Assembly: GCA_036493755.1 (NCBI GenBank)
Contig: DASXPG010000202.1
Coordinates: 1 to 20,903 of the forward strand
Direction: 5' to 3'
DNA length: 20,903 nucleotides
Source: DASXPG01 sp036493755
GTDB taxonomy: Bacteria; Gemmatimonadota; Gemmatimonadetes; Gemmatimonadales; JACORV01
The notes under the pieces were generated by a model. The model saw only the letters and a list, made by a program, of their open reading frames with translations. It was not told where the DNA came from and did not search any database. This document shows, piece by piece, positions 13,067 to 19,840 of the stretch (position 1 is its first letter; each line of letters starts with the position of its first letter). A program made the translations under genes and the position numbers.

Positions 13067-16000
13067 GTGCCCCACGACAATGCTGGACTGCTGGACTGCT
13101 TGACCGCTGGACCACGACGGTTCGCGGTCATGGTCGCATTCCTCTGTCTCGGTCAAGCCGTCAAGCCGTCAAGCAGTCAAGCTCAATCCCGCGACACCGC
13201 CGCGTATTGGCAGCAGGACATCAAGTACACGATTGTCGCGGGACTCGATGAGCCTTCCGGCATCCTCGCCGGCACGGCGCAGCTGGTCTATCACAACCGT
13301 AGTCCCGACACGCTGAGCCAGATCTTCTTTCACCTCTATCTCAATGCCTTCCGCCCCGGCTCGCTCTGGTCCGCCGATGAACAGCGCGAAGGGATCGATC
13401 GCTTCGCGCATCTCCCCGACCCCTACAACGCCTTCGAGCGGCTGGGCCGGGTGATGATCGGCGGCGTCGCGGTCACGGCAGCCTTTCCCAACGCTCCCGA
13501 TTCGACCATCGCCCGCTTCGATTTGCCCCGCAAGCTTTCTCCCGGCGACTCGCTCGTGGTGCTGCTCGAGTGGCAATCGCGGCCGAGCGCGATTCCGCGG
13601 CGCCAGGGCCGCCAAGGCCGCCGCTTCGATTTCGCGCAGGGCTTTCCCAAGGTCTGCGTCTACGATCGCGGCGGCTGGGAGGCGCATCCGCTGCACCTCG
13701 CCGGCGAGCTCTACGGCGAGTACGGCACCTACGACGTGACCCTCGATCTCGCCCAGGACCAGGTCGTCGCGGCGACCGGCGTGCCGATTTCCGGCGATCC
13801 GGGCTGGGAGCATGCCAAAGCCACGCCGGCGACGACGGTCACCATGCAGCGCGACTGGTACGGCAACCGTCCCGACGCATCGCCGTATCCTTTCCGGATC
13901 GATCCTCCCGCGGCGGGCCGCAAGCGCGTCCGCTTTTACGCCGAGCACATCCATCACTTCGCGTGGTCGGCGAATCCGCAGTACCGCTACGAGGAAGGCC
14001 GCCTCGGACCAATCGTTCTACGCACCCTGTTTCTCCCGGCCGATTCTGCCAGTTGGGGGCAAGGAAAGGTCATCGCCCGCATGCAGCGGGCCATGGCCTG
14101 GCTCGACACCATCTGGGGCACGTATCCCTATCCGCAGGTGATCGCGGTACACCGGATCGAGGGCGGGGGCACCGAATTCCCGATGATGGTGATGAACGGC
14201 GGACCCGAGGAGTCGCTGATTTTCCACGAGGTCGGCCACATCTACACCTACGGGATCCTCGGCAACAACGAATGGAAAGAGGGCTATCTCGACGAGGGGT
14301 TCACCACCTTCCAGACGGCGTGGAATTTCCAGCGGCGCGGGATGGGCACGCCCAGTCCGGTGGTGCAGCAGATCATCCTGGCGATGGATCTCGATGGCTG
14401 GAGTCAGCCCATCGCGACCGTCGCCGAGAACTTTTCCGAGTTCGGCATCTACAACCGGATGATCTACACCAAGGCCCAGCTGTTCTACGAAATGCTGAAG
14501 TACGTGGTCGGCGAGGATGCGTTCCGACGCGGCCTGCATCTCTACTATGAGCGCTGGAAGCTGCGTCACGTGGATGAAGACGCGTTGCGGCGCGCGATGG
14601 AGCAGGCGTCGGGTCAGGACCTGCGCTGGTTCTTTGCGCAGTGGCTGCACACCGTGCCGAGGGTGGACTACGCCCTGGGCTCGGTGCAGCGCTGGCGCCA
14701 GGAGGATGGCCGCTGGCACATCCGGATCATCGTGAAGCGCAAGACCGACGCGATCATGCCGGTCGACGTCGCGGTGCCGGCCGGCGACACGGTGTACACC
14801 GCGCGGGTGTCGGGCGCGCGCCGCAGCGAGGCGGTCGAGCTGGTCACAAAGGTCAAGCCGGGCCTCGTGACACTCGACCCCGCGCTCCAGACGATGGACT
14901 GGAACTACCTCAACAATCATGAGCGCGGCGGCCTTCTGGGCTTCCTCGGACCGGACGGGCCGGAGCCGGTGGAGCGGATCGGTTGGTCGGGGTCATCCCC
15001 GGCGCGACGCGACCGGGTCGTCGACAACTGGATGCCGCTGGCCTGGTACAACGACGCCGGCGGCCTGAATCTCGGCCTTCAGAGGCGCTCCAACTACCTG
15101 GGGCGCTTTGACGAAGACGCATTCCAGCTCACCTACCCGCTGCGTCGCCCGGGCGGATCCGCGGACATCATCAACGGCCGCTTCATCTTCAGAAATCCGA
15201 CCTGGGAAAAGGTGCCGCGGGTGCGGATGGGCCTCGATCTCTGGGCCCTCGAGGGCCGGGACGGCGGGCGTTACAACGTTTCGTTCGACATGAGCCCCCA
15301 TCTCACCTTCGGGCCCAGGGTGTCCGGCGGGATCGAGGTGATGTTCATGAACGTCCGCAACGCGGCCTACGTCGATTCGTCGCTCTGGAGCGACGTCGCC
15401 GAGGGGACCATCGCGGGGACTTTCAACGTGCATTGGCAGGGCCAGGACAACTCGACGTCGATCCGCGTTCGCGGCGAGTTTGGCGTGGCGGGAGAGCCCC
15501 AGGTCTCGGGGCTCGGCTCGCCCCGCACCCACACCGGCGCCAGCCTGGAGCTGCGCCACCGGCACTCGTTAGGCAGATTCGAGGGCAAGGCGCGGGTCTT
15601 TCTTGCCGGCCTGGTGCATTCGGACAGCCTCGGGCTGCCGCGGCAGAACGCTTTCTACCTGGCCGGCGCGAGTCCCCTCGAGACCTTCGACAATCCATTC
15701 CTGCGCAGCCGCGGCGCGCTCCTCGTCCGGCCCGGCGTGAACTATTCCGCGCCGGGCGGTGCGGGCCTGCGAGGCTATCGCACCGATCTCCCCGCCGACT
15801 GGATCACGGCGCTGAACCTCGAGCTGTCCCGTCCGATCTTCACCCGGCCGCGCGCCCGCGTCTTCAGCAGCTTCAGCGTGGCGCTCTTCGGGGATGCGGC
15901 GGCGCAGGGGGCCAACAGCCCCTTCGTCTCGCCGATCCTGCGGACGACCCACCATCTCCTCGCCGACGGCGGTTTCGGGCTTCGCGCCACGCACCGCATC

Positions 16001-16132
16001 GGCCCCACGACGTTCACGACCCGCGCGGACTTCCCGATCCTGGTGAGCGAGCCGGCGATGGCGGTGGGTGGCGGCCCCAACGACGGCCGGGCGAAATTCC
16101 GGGCGATCTGGAGTCTCGAGGAGTCGTTCTGA
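13067..16132 (+). CDS. M1-family metallopeptidase fused to an outer-membrane beta-barrel
   Basis: A 1021-residue exported protein. A weak signal peptide (about 17-40, core VMVAFLCLGQAV) is followed by an M1 beta-sandwich domain (about 45-290) and a thermolysin-like catalytic domain with GGTEFP (367-372, the exopeptidase loop), HEVGH (387-391) and the third zinc ligand Glu410 in YLDEGF, at exactly the M1 spacing. Residues about 640-1021 have alternating beta-strand composition, an LRGY motif (901-904) like the conserved loop-6 RG[FY] of Omp85/TpsB barrels, and a C-terminal Phe (LEESF), as in outer-membrane proteins. The peptidase would thus be attached to a barrel. The start is uncertain: GTG 13067, with TAGATT 5 nt upstream, or ATG 13130, which shortens the leader. 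It ends in a CTGA overlap with the ferredoxin gene. Confidence 0.88.
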   Translation: MPHDNAGLLDCLTAGPRRFAVMVAFLCLGQAVKPSSSQAQSRDTAAYWQQDIKYTIVAGLDEPSGILAGTAQLVYHNRSPDTLSQIFFHLYLNAFRPGSLWSADEQREGIDRFAHLPDPYNAFERLGRVMIGGVAVTAAFPNAPDSTIARFDLPRKLSPGDSLVVLLEWQSRPSAIPRRQGRQGRRFDFAQGFPKVCVYDRGGWEAHPLHLAGELYGEYGTYDVTLDLAQDQVVAATGVPISGDPGWEHAKATPATTVTMQRDWYGNRPDASPYPFRIDPPAAGRKRVRFYAEHIHHFAWSANPQYRYEEGRLGPIVLRTLFLPADSASWGQGKVIARMQRAMAWLDTIWGTYPYPQVIAVHRIEGGGTEFPMMVMNGGPEESLIFHEVGHIYTYGILGNNEWKEGYLDEGFTTFQTAWNFQRRGMGTPSPVVQQIILAMDLDGWSQPIATVAENFSEFGIYNRMIYTKAQLFYEMLKYVVGEDAFRRGLHLYYERWKLRHVDEDALRRAMEQASGQDLRWFFAQWLHTVPRVDYALGSVQRWRQEDGRWHIRIIVKRKTDAIMPVDVAVPAGDTVYTARVSGARRSEAVELVTKVKPGLVTLDPALQTMDWNYLNNHERGGLLGFLGPDGPEPVERIGWSGSSPARRDRVVDNWMPLAWYNDAGGLNLGLQRRSNYLGRFDEDAFQLTYPLRRPGGSADIINGRFIFRNPTWEKVPRVRMGLDLWALEGRDGGRYNVSFDMSPHLTFGPRVSGGIEVMFMNVRNAAYVDSSLWSDVAEGTIAGTFNVHWQGQDNSTSIRVRGEFGVAGEPQVSGLGSPRTHTGASLELRHRHSLGRFEGKARVFLAGLVHSDSLGLPRQNAFYLAGASPLETFDNPFLRSRGALLVRPGVNYSAPGGAGLRGYRTDLPADWITALNLELSRPIFTRPRARVFSSFSVALFGDAAAQGANSPFVSPILRTTHHLLADGGFGLRATHRIGPTTFTTRADFPILVSEPAMAVGGGPNDGRAKFRAIWSLEESF
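13082..13182. repeat. inverted pair of octamer arrays around the signal-peptide codons
   Basis: Left arm 13082-13113 is four octamers of the form GCTKGACY. Right arm 13151-13182 is four octamers NGTCAAGC, the reverse complement of the same unit. The 32 bp arms pair at 27 of 32 positions by my count, around a 37 nt loop (13114-13150) that holds the ATG at 13130 and the hydrophobic core codons of the signal peptide. Confidence 0.72.
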
Positions 16133-16707
16133 AGACGCCCGAAGGTCCGCTCGGCCGCCGCGGCTTCCTGGGCGAAGCGATGAAGATCTTCGCCCGCCAG
16201 GCCGGCGCCCTCATCGCCGATAAAATGGCGCCGCGCAAGCACTTCCGGCCGCCCGGTGCGCTGCCGGAGGCGGCCTTTCTCGCCGCCTGCACCCGCTGCG
16301 GCTACTGCACCCAGGCCTGCCCGGTGCACGCCATTTCGCCCGCCCCCACTTCGGCGGGGCTCGCGGCCGGGACGCCGGTCATCGATCCTCTCCAGCAGCC
16401 GTGCATCGCCTGCGAGGGGATGTTCTGCGCGTCGGTCTGCCCGACGGGCGCGCTGATTCTGCCCGCCGACGGCTGGGAGACGGAACGCATCGGCGAGCTG
16501 GCGCTCGACGCCGAGCGGTGCATCGCCTTCCAGGGTGTCGAGTGCGGCGTCTGCGCGCGCGCCTGTCCCGTCGGCGCCGAAGCGCTCGATCTCGACGCGC
16601 TTGGCCGCCCGGTTATTCTCAGTGGCTGCGTCGGCTGCGGGGTCTGCGTCCGAGCCTGCGTGACCAGCCCGTCGTCGTTGACGCTTCAGATGATGGAGGC
16701 GCTGTGA
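16129..16707 (+). CDS. NapG-like ferredoxin with four [4Fe-4S] clusters; apparent CTG start
   Basis: A 192-residue iron-sulfur protein with sixteen cysteines in four sets: 54/57/60/64, 92/95/100/104, 131/139/142/146 and 167/170/173/177. The spacings, including the C-x7-C in set three, and the lead-in RPPGALPEAAFLAACTRCG match NapG/MauM-type electron-transfer proteins. The N-terminus GRRGFLGEA (9-17) resembles a twin-arginine motif like that of NapG, followed by a weakly hydrophobic stretch. These residues lie upstream of the first ATG (16180). The only start that includes them is CTG 16129, which overlaps the M1 stop as CTGA. Starting at 16180 would give 175 residues and no RR motif. No nap or methylamine genes are nearby, so the donor and acceptor are unknown. 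It ends in a GTGA overlap with the cupin gene. Confidence 0.85.
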   Translation: MKTPEGPLGRRGFLGEAMKIFARQAGALIADKMAPRKHFRPPGALPEAAFLAACTRCGYCTQACPVHAISPAPTSAGLAAGTPVIDPLQQPCIACEGMFCASVCPTGALILPADGWETERIGELALDAERCIAFQGVECGVCARACPVGAEALDLDALGRPVILSGCVGCGVCVRACVTSPSSLTLQMMEAL

Positions 16708-17069
16708 ATCATCCCGACCAGTTCGCGCCCCGGCGCGTCGACAAGCCGTGGGGACACGAGATCATCTGGGCGCAGGCCGACAATTATTGCGGCAAGATCC
16801 TGCACATCGAGAAGGGCCAGATCCTGAGCTTGCAATATCACGAGAAAAAGCACGAGTCCATTTACGTGCTGAACGGGAAGATGATCTTCAGATACCAGGA
16901 CGCGCAGAAGGAACTCCAGGAGCGAATCATGGTTGCCGGCGAGGCACAGCAGGTGCCGACCGGTACCGTCCATCAGTTCGAAGCGATCGAGACGAGCGAC
17001 GTGCTCGAAGCATCCACCAATCACCTCGACGACGTGGTCCGCCTCAAGGACCGGTACGGGAGAGTCTGA
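16704..17069 (+). CDS. cupin, mannose-6-phosphate isomerase (type II) family
   Basis: A 121-residue single cupin like the C-terminal isomerase domain of bifunctional ManC/AlgA proteins. The opening RRVDKPWGHEIIW (10-22), then KGQILSLQYHEKKHESIYVLNGK and VPTGTVHQFEA, carry the metal-binding His/Gln/Glu/His set: QYHEKKHE and the distant His in TVHQF. Such enzymes interconvert fructose-6-P and mannose-6-P, but stand-alone cupins of this kind may also be sugar-phosphate binding or epimerising proteins. The GTG start overlaps the ferredoxin stop. A sugar-phosphate nucleotidyltransferase follows after 1 nt, so the pair resembles a split ManC with the domain order reversed. Confidence 0.85.
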   Translation: MNHPDQFAPRRVDKPWGHEIIWAQADNYCGKILHIEKGQILSLQYHEKKHESIYVLNGKMIFRYQDAQKELQERIMVAGEAQQVPTGTVHQFEAIETSDVLEASTNHLDDVVRLKDRYGRV

Positions 17070-17070
17070 G

Positions 17071-18051
17071 ATGCAGGTCATCATCCCGCTGGCGGGCAAG
17101 GGAACACGGCTGCGCCCCCACACCCACATCACGCCCAAGCCGCTGATCAACGTCGCCGGCCGGCCGGTGATGGACTGGGTGATGGACAAGCTCCAGGGAC
17201 TTGGCGTGACCGAGCTGATCTTCATCACCGGGCATCTCAAGGAGCAGGTCGAGGCGTACGCCAGGGCGCACTACAAGACGCCGTCGCGTTTCGTCGAGCA
17301 GAAGGTCCAGGACGGCACCGCCGGCGCGATCAACCTCGCGCGGCCGTACGTGAAGGGGCCGGTCTTCATCATTTTCGTGGACACCGTCTTCGATGCCGAC
17401 CTGGGGATCGTCAACACCACCGACGCCGACGGCATCATCTGGGCCAAGGAAGTCGAAGACTACCAGCGCTTCGGCGTCGTGGTCACCGACGCGCAGGGTT
17501 ACATGACCAGGATCGTCGAGAAGCCCACGGAGCCGATCAGCAAGCTGGCCAACATCGGGCTCTACTACATCAAGGATGTGGACGCGCTCTGGCAGGGAAT
17601 CGACCACGTGATGGCCAGCCCCAAGAACAAGGGGGAGTGGTATCTCACCGACGCGTTCCAGTGGATGATCGAGCATGGCCGCCGCATCAAGACGGCCGAA
17701 GTGGGCGCCTGGCTCGATTGTGGCGCCAACGGGACGACCCTGGAGACCCACGCCATCCTGCTCGACCGCAACGGTGGCAGCGGTCCGCGGAACTACGCCA
17801 AGGATGTGAAGATCATCGAGCCCTGCCTCATCGGTGAGAACGTCGTCATCGAGCGCTCGACGGTCGGGCCGCACGTCGCGCTGGGCGAGGGATGCATGGT
17901 CCGCGACAGCGCCATCGAGGAAGCGATCGTGGGGAAGGGATGCAAGCTCGAGCGTACCGAGCTGAAGGATGCGATTTTGGGCGACCAGGTGGTCCTGATC
18001 GGCTTCAAAGGAAGCGCCTCACTGGGCTCGCACTGCGAGGTCGTCAGCTAG
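17071..18051 (+). CDS. sugar-phosphate nucleotidyltransferase with left-handed beta-helix tail
   Basis: A 326-residue enzyme that would join a sugar-1-phosphate to an NTP to give an NDP-sugar for cell-envelope glycans. The catalytic N-terminus has LAGKGTRLRPHTHITPKPLI (7-26), with the family G-x-G-T-R-x-R-P and P-K-P, then the base-binding region QDGTAGAI (80-87), VDTVFDAD (103-110) with the metal Asp, VEKP (149-152), and WLDCGANGT (214-222). Residues about 243-320 form hexapeptide repeats (IGENVVIERSTVGPHVAL and similar), a left-handed beta-helix. It resembles long RmlA-like and GlmU-like enzymes; the sugar and nucleotide cannot be fixed by eye. The cupin just upstream suggests mannose, so GDP-mannose is possible. 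GGGAG at 17058-17062 is 8 nt before the ATG. Confidence 0.9.
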   Translation: MQVIIPLAGKGTRLRPHTHITPKPLINVAGRPVMDWVMDKLQGLGVTELIFITGHLKEQVEAYARAHYKTPSRFVEQKVQDGTAGAINLARPYVKGPVFIIFVDTVFDADLGIVNTTDADGIIWAKEVEDYQRFGVVVTDAQGYMTRIVEKPTEPISKLANIGLYYIKDVDALWQGIDHVMASPKNKGEWYLTDAFQWMIEHGRRIKTAEVGAWLDCGANGTTLETHAILLDRNGGSGPRNYAKDVKIIEPCLIGENVVIERSTVGPHVALGEGCMVRDSAIEEAIVGKGCKLERTELKDAILGDQVVLIGFKGSASLGSHCEVVS

Positions 18052-18144
18052 GCAGGGCTTTCAGGGGAACCCTTGCGGGGGCGGGGTCGTTACAGCATCA
18101 TCGCTCCCTTCTCTCAGCCGTTGGTTCGCACCCCTGGAGGTTCC

Positions 18145-18750
18145 ATGGATAGGAAGACCGCCGCCATTCTGATGTTCGCGCTTCTCGCCGCCTGTTCGGG
18201 AGGGCAGCCGGCCCAGCAGGCCGCCGCTCCCGCTCCGCCGCCCGGACCCGCCCCCGGCAGCAACGAGTGGAAGATCCAGTCGGCGATGAGCGCCGGCCCG
18301 GCCGAAATCGCGCGCGCCGCTGCGATCATGGACTATCCCACCACGCCGACCGGCCAGCCCACCCAGATCCGGGCCGGCACCAATGGCTGGACCTGCCTAC
18401 CCGACATGCCGGATACGCCGGATCCCGATCCGATCTGTGTCGACGGTCAGTGGATGAACTGGTTCGGCGCGTGGATGGGGCACAAGTCGCCGCACACGAC
18501 GGCGGTGGGTCTCTCCTACATGCTGATGGGGGCGGATGATGCCAGCAACACCGACGCCTTCAAGATGAAGCCCGATTCAGGCCAGCAGTGGATCCACAGC
18601 GGGCCGCACATGATGATCATCTCCCCAGGCAACAATTACGCCGGGTTGCCGACCACGCCGCAGGCCAACATGCCGTTCGTGATGTTCGCGGGAACGCCCT
18701 ACGCGCACATCATGGCGCCGGTGCCGGCGCCGGCGTCGCACACGATGTAG
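18145..18750 (+). CDS. small lipoprotein of unknown function
   Basis: A 201-residue protein with a clear lipoprotein signal: MDRKTAAILMFALLAAC, lipobox LAAC, and acylated Cys17. A flexible Pro/Ala linker (about 22-42) follows. The globular part contains GTNGWTCLPDMP and DPICVDGQW, two cysteines likely joined by a disulfide, then LMGADDASNTDAFKMKPDSG, WIHSGPHMMII and FAGTPYAHIMAPV. I recall similar hypothetical proteins in soil bacteria but no function. Many Met, Trp and His residues might bind a ligand or metal, which is speculation. GGAGG at 18136-18140 lies 4 nt before the ATG. It is monocistronic by layout: a 93 nt spacer precedes it without a recognisable promoter, and a convergent gene abuts its stop. 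Confidence 0.82.
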   Translation: MDRKTAAILMFALLAACSGGQPAQQAAAPAPPPGPAPGSNEWKIQSAMSAGPAEIARAAAIMDYPTTPTGQPTQIRAGTNGWTCLPDMPDTPDPDPICVDGQWMNWFGAWMGHKSPHTTAVGLSYMLMGADDASNTDAFKMKPDSGQQWIHSGPHMMIISPGNNYAGLPTTPQANMPFVMFAGTPYAHIMAPVPAPASHTM

Positions 18751-19794
18751 TCAGGCGTACCGGGCCAGGGCGAGATCCACGATCTCGCCCATGGCCTCGG
18801 CGTAACTCCTCCCCGATTTTCTCGTCGCCATCGCGAATTCCGCCGTCGAGCTGAGCCAGGGATTCGGATTCGCCTCGATGACGTAGATCTTTCCCTCGGG
18901 CGTGAGCCGCATGTCGATGCGGCCGTAGTCGCGCAGGTGCAGCGCCTGGTAGGCGGCGACGGCGGTCTCTTTCAGGCTGTCGGCGGTTTCCTCGTCCAGG
19001 TCTTCGGCGATGCGGCTGACCGTCTTCTTGTAGGCCTCGCTGTCCTTTTCCCATTTCACTTCGGTCCCGGCGATGCGCGGCGTCCCCTCGGGGAGCTGCG
19101 ACATGTCCAGCTCGACCAGCGGCAGCGCTTCCGGCTGCCCGTTGCCCAGCACCGCGGCGTAGATCTCGCGCCCCTCGATGTATTCCTCGATCAGCGCGGG
19201 AGAATCGAATTCCTCGTGGATGTAGTGGATGCGCTCGAGCAATTCCTGGACGCTGCTGACCACCGAGCCGTTGTCGATGCCGATCGAACCGTCTTCGGAC
19301 TGCGGCTTCACGATCAGCGGAAAGGCGATGTCGTGGGCGTGCTCGCTGAGGCCCTTGTAGCTCACCGCGAAGAAGGGGGTGCGAATGTCGTGGAAATGAA
19401 AAATCTTCTTGGCCAGCGCCTTGTTCTGGGCCAGGTACAGGCCGTAAGGGCCGGCGCCGGTGTAGGGCAGGTCCAGCAGGTCCAGATAGGCGGCGATGTT
19501 CATGTCCTTGGTGTCGTCGCCGGCGTAGGACTCGGTGAGATTGAAGATCAGGTCGTGCCGGCTTTTCGCCAGTGCGACCAGCGACGGATCGGCACCGTCG
19601 AGGATCAAGTAGCTCGGCGTGTGCCCGCGTTTCTCGAGCGCTTCGTGGATTTCTTCGCGGTCCAGCTTGGGGCGGCGGATCCTGGTGCTCTTGCGGCCTT
19701 TCCGCCGGCGGCGGGGCGGCTCCTCCACCGGGACGTCGGCGGTCGGCTCTTCCGCGCCGTCGTCCCAGGTGTCGTAGAGGATCGCGATCTTCAC
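18751..19794 (-). CDS. ATP-grasp ligase related to D-Ala-D-Ala ligase
   Basis: A 347-residue ATP-grasp enzyme; the family forms amide or peptide bonds through an acyl phosphate. Seen: N-terminal KIAILYDTW (2-10), LIVKPQSEDGSIGID (160-174, nucleotide-binding lysine and Gly-rich loop), LIEEYIEGREIYAAVLG (201-217), and the metal site RIDMRLTPEGKIYVIEANPNP (292-312, Asp294, Glu307, Asn309). Residues 28-44 are a run of Arg and Lys not found in Ddl, suggesting RNA, membrane or acidic-partner contact. It is probably not the housekeeping Ddl, as murein genes are absent and a zincin peptidase gene lies 40 nt upstream. The GTG at 19794 is chosen because the family starts at this strand; an ATG at 19857 would add 21 residues encoded mostly by repeat sequence. 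Confidence 0.88.
   Translation of the reverse strand: MKIAILYDTWDDGAEEPTADVPVEEPPRRRRKGRKSTRIRRPKLDREEIHEALEKRGHTPSYLILDGADPSLVALAKSRHDLIFNLTESYAGDDTKDMNIAAYLDLLDLPYTGAGPYGLYLAQNKALAKKIFHFHDIRTPFFAVSYKGLSEHAHDIAFPLIVKPQSEDGSIGIDNGSVVSSVQELLERIHYIHEEFDSPALIEEYIEGREIYAAVLGNGQPEALPLVELDMSQLPEGTPRIAGTEVKWEKDSEAYKKTVSRIAEDLDEETADSLKETAVAAYQALHLRDYGRIDMRLTPEGKIYVIEANPNPWLSSTAEFAMATRKSGRSYAEAMGEIVDLALARYA
18763..18796. terminator. strong hairpin between convergent genes
   Basis: GGCCAGGGCGAGATC (18763-18777), loop CAC, then GATCTCGCCC (18781-18790), a bulged A, and TGGCC (18792-18796): 15 pairs with one bulge. It lies 13 nt after the lipoprotein stop and inside the last codons of the convergent ATP-grasp gene. 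No T-run follows on either strand, so it is a terminator-like or RNA-end-protecting structure rather than a textbook intrinsic terminator. Confidence 0.5.
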
Positions 19795-19801
19795 GGGAAA
19801 A

Positions 19802-19840
19802 CCGTGAGTCGTGCGTCGGGCGTCGGGCGTGGACTCACGG
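19802..19840. repeat. heptamer array forming a hairpin between peptidase and ligase genes
   Basis: CCGTGAGTC (19802-19810) and GACTCACGG (19832-19840) are a perfect 9 bp inverted pair. Read on the minus strand, 19831-19804 is four tandem heptamers: CACGCCC, GACGCCC, GACGCAC and GACTCAC, then GG. The hairpin covers the stop codon of the peptidase gene and lies 8 nt before the ligase start, so it could affect coupling between the two. Confidence 0.65.

Noticed and set aside
13020..13182. CRISPR-like array
   Set aside because: Units are 8 bp with no spacers, and part lies within coding sequence; no cas genes are present.
13570..14550. 326-codon plus-strand open frame inside the M1 gene
   Set aside because: Overlaps the M1 catalytic domain in another frame and has the Arg/Gly/Ala-rich composition of a shadow frame.
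18751..19794. Housekeeping D-Ala-D-Ala ligase
   Set aside because: The long Arg/Lys insert, the absence of cell-wall genes and the peptidase partner fit a specialised ATP-grasp ligase better, though this is not proven.
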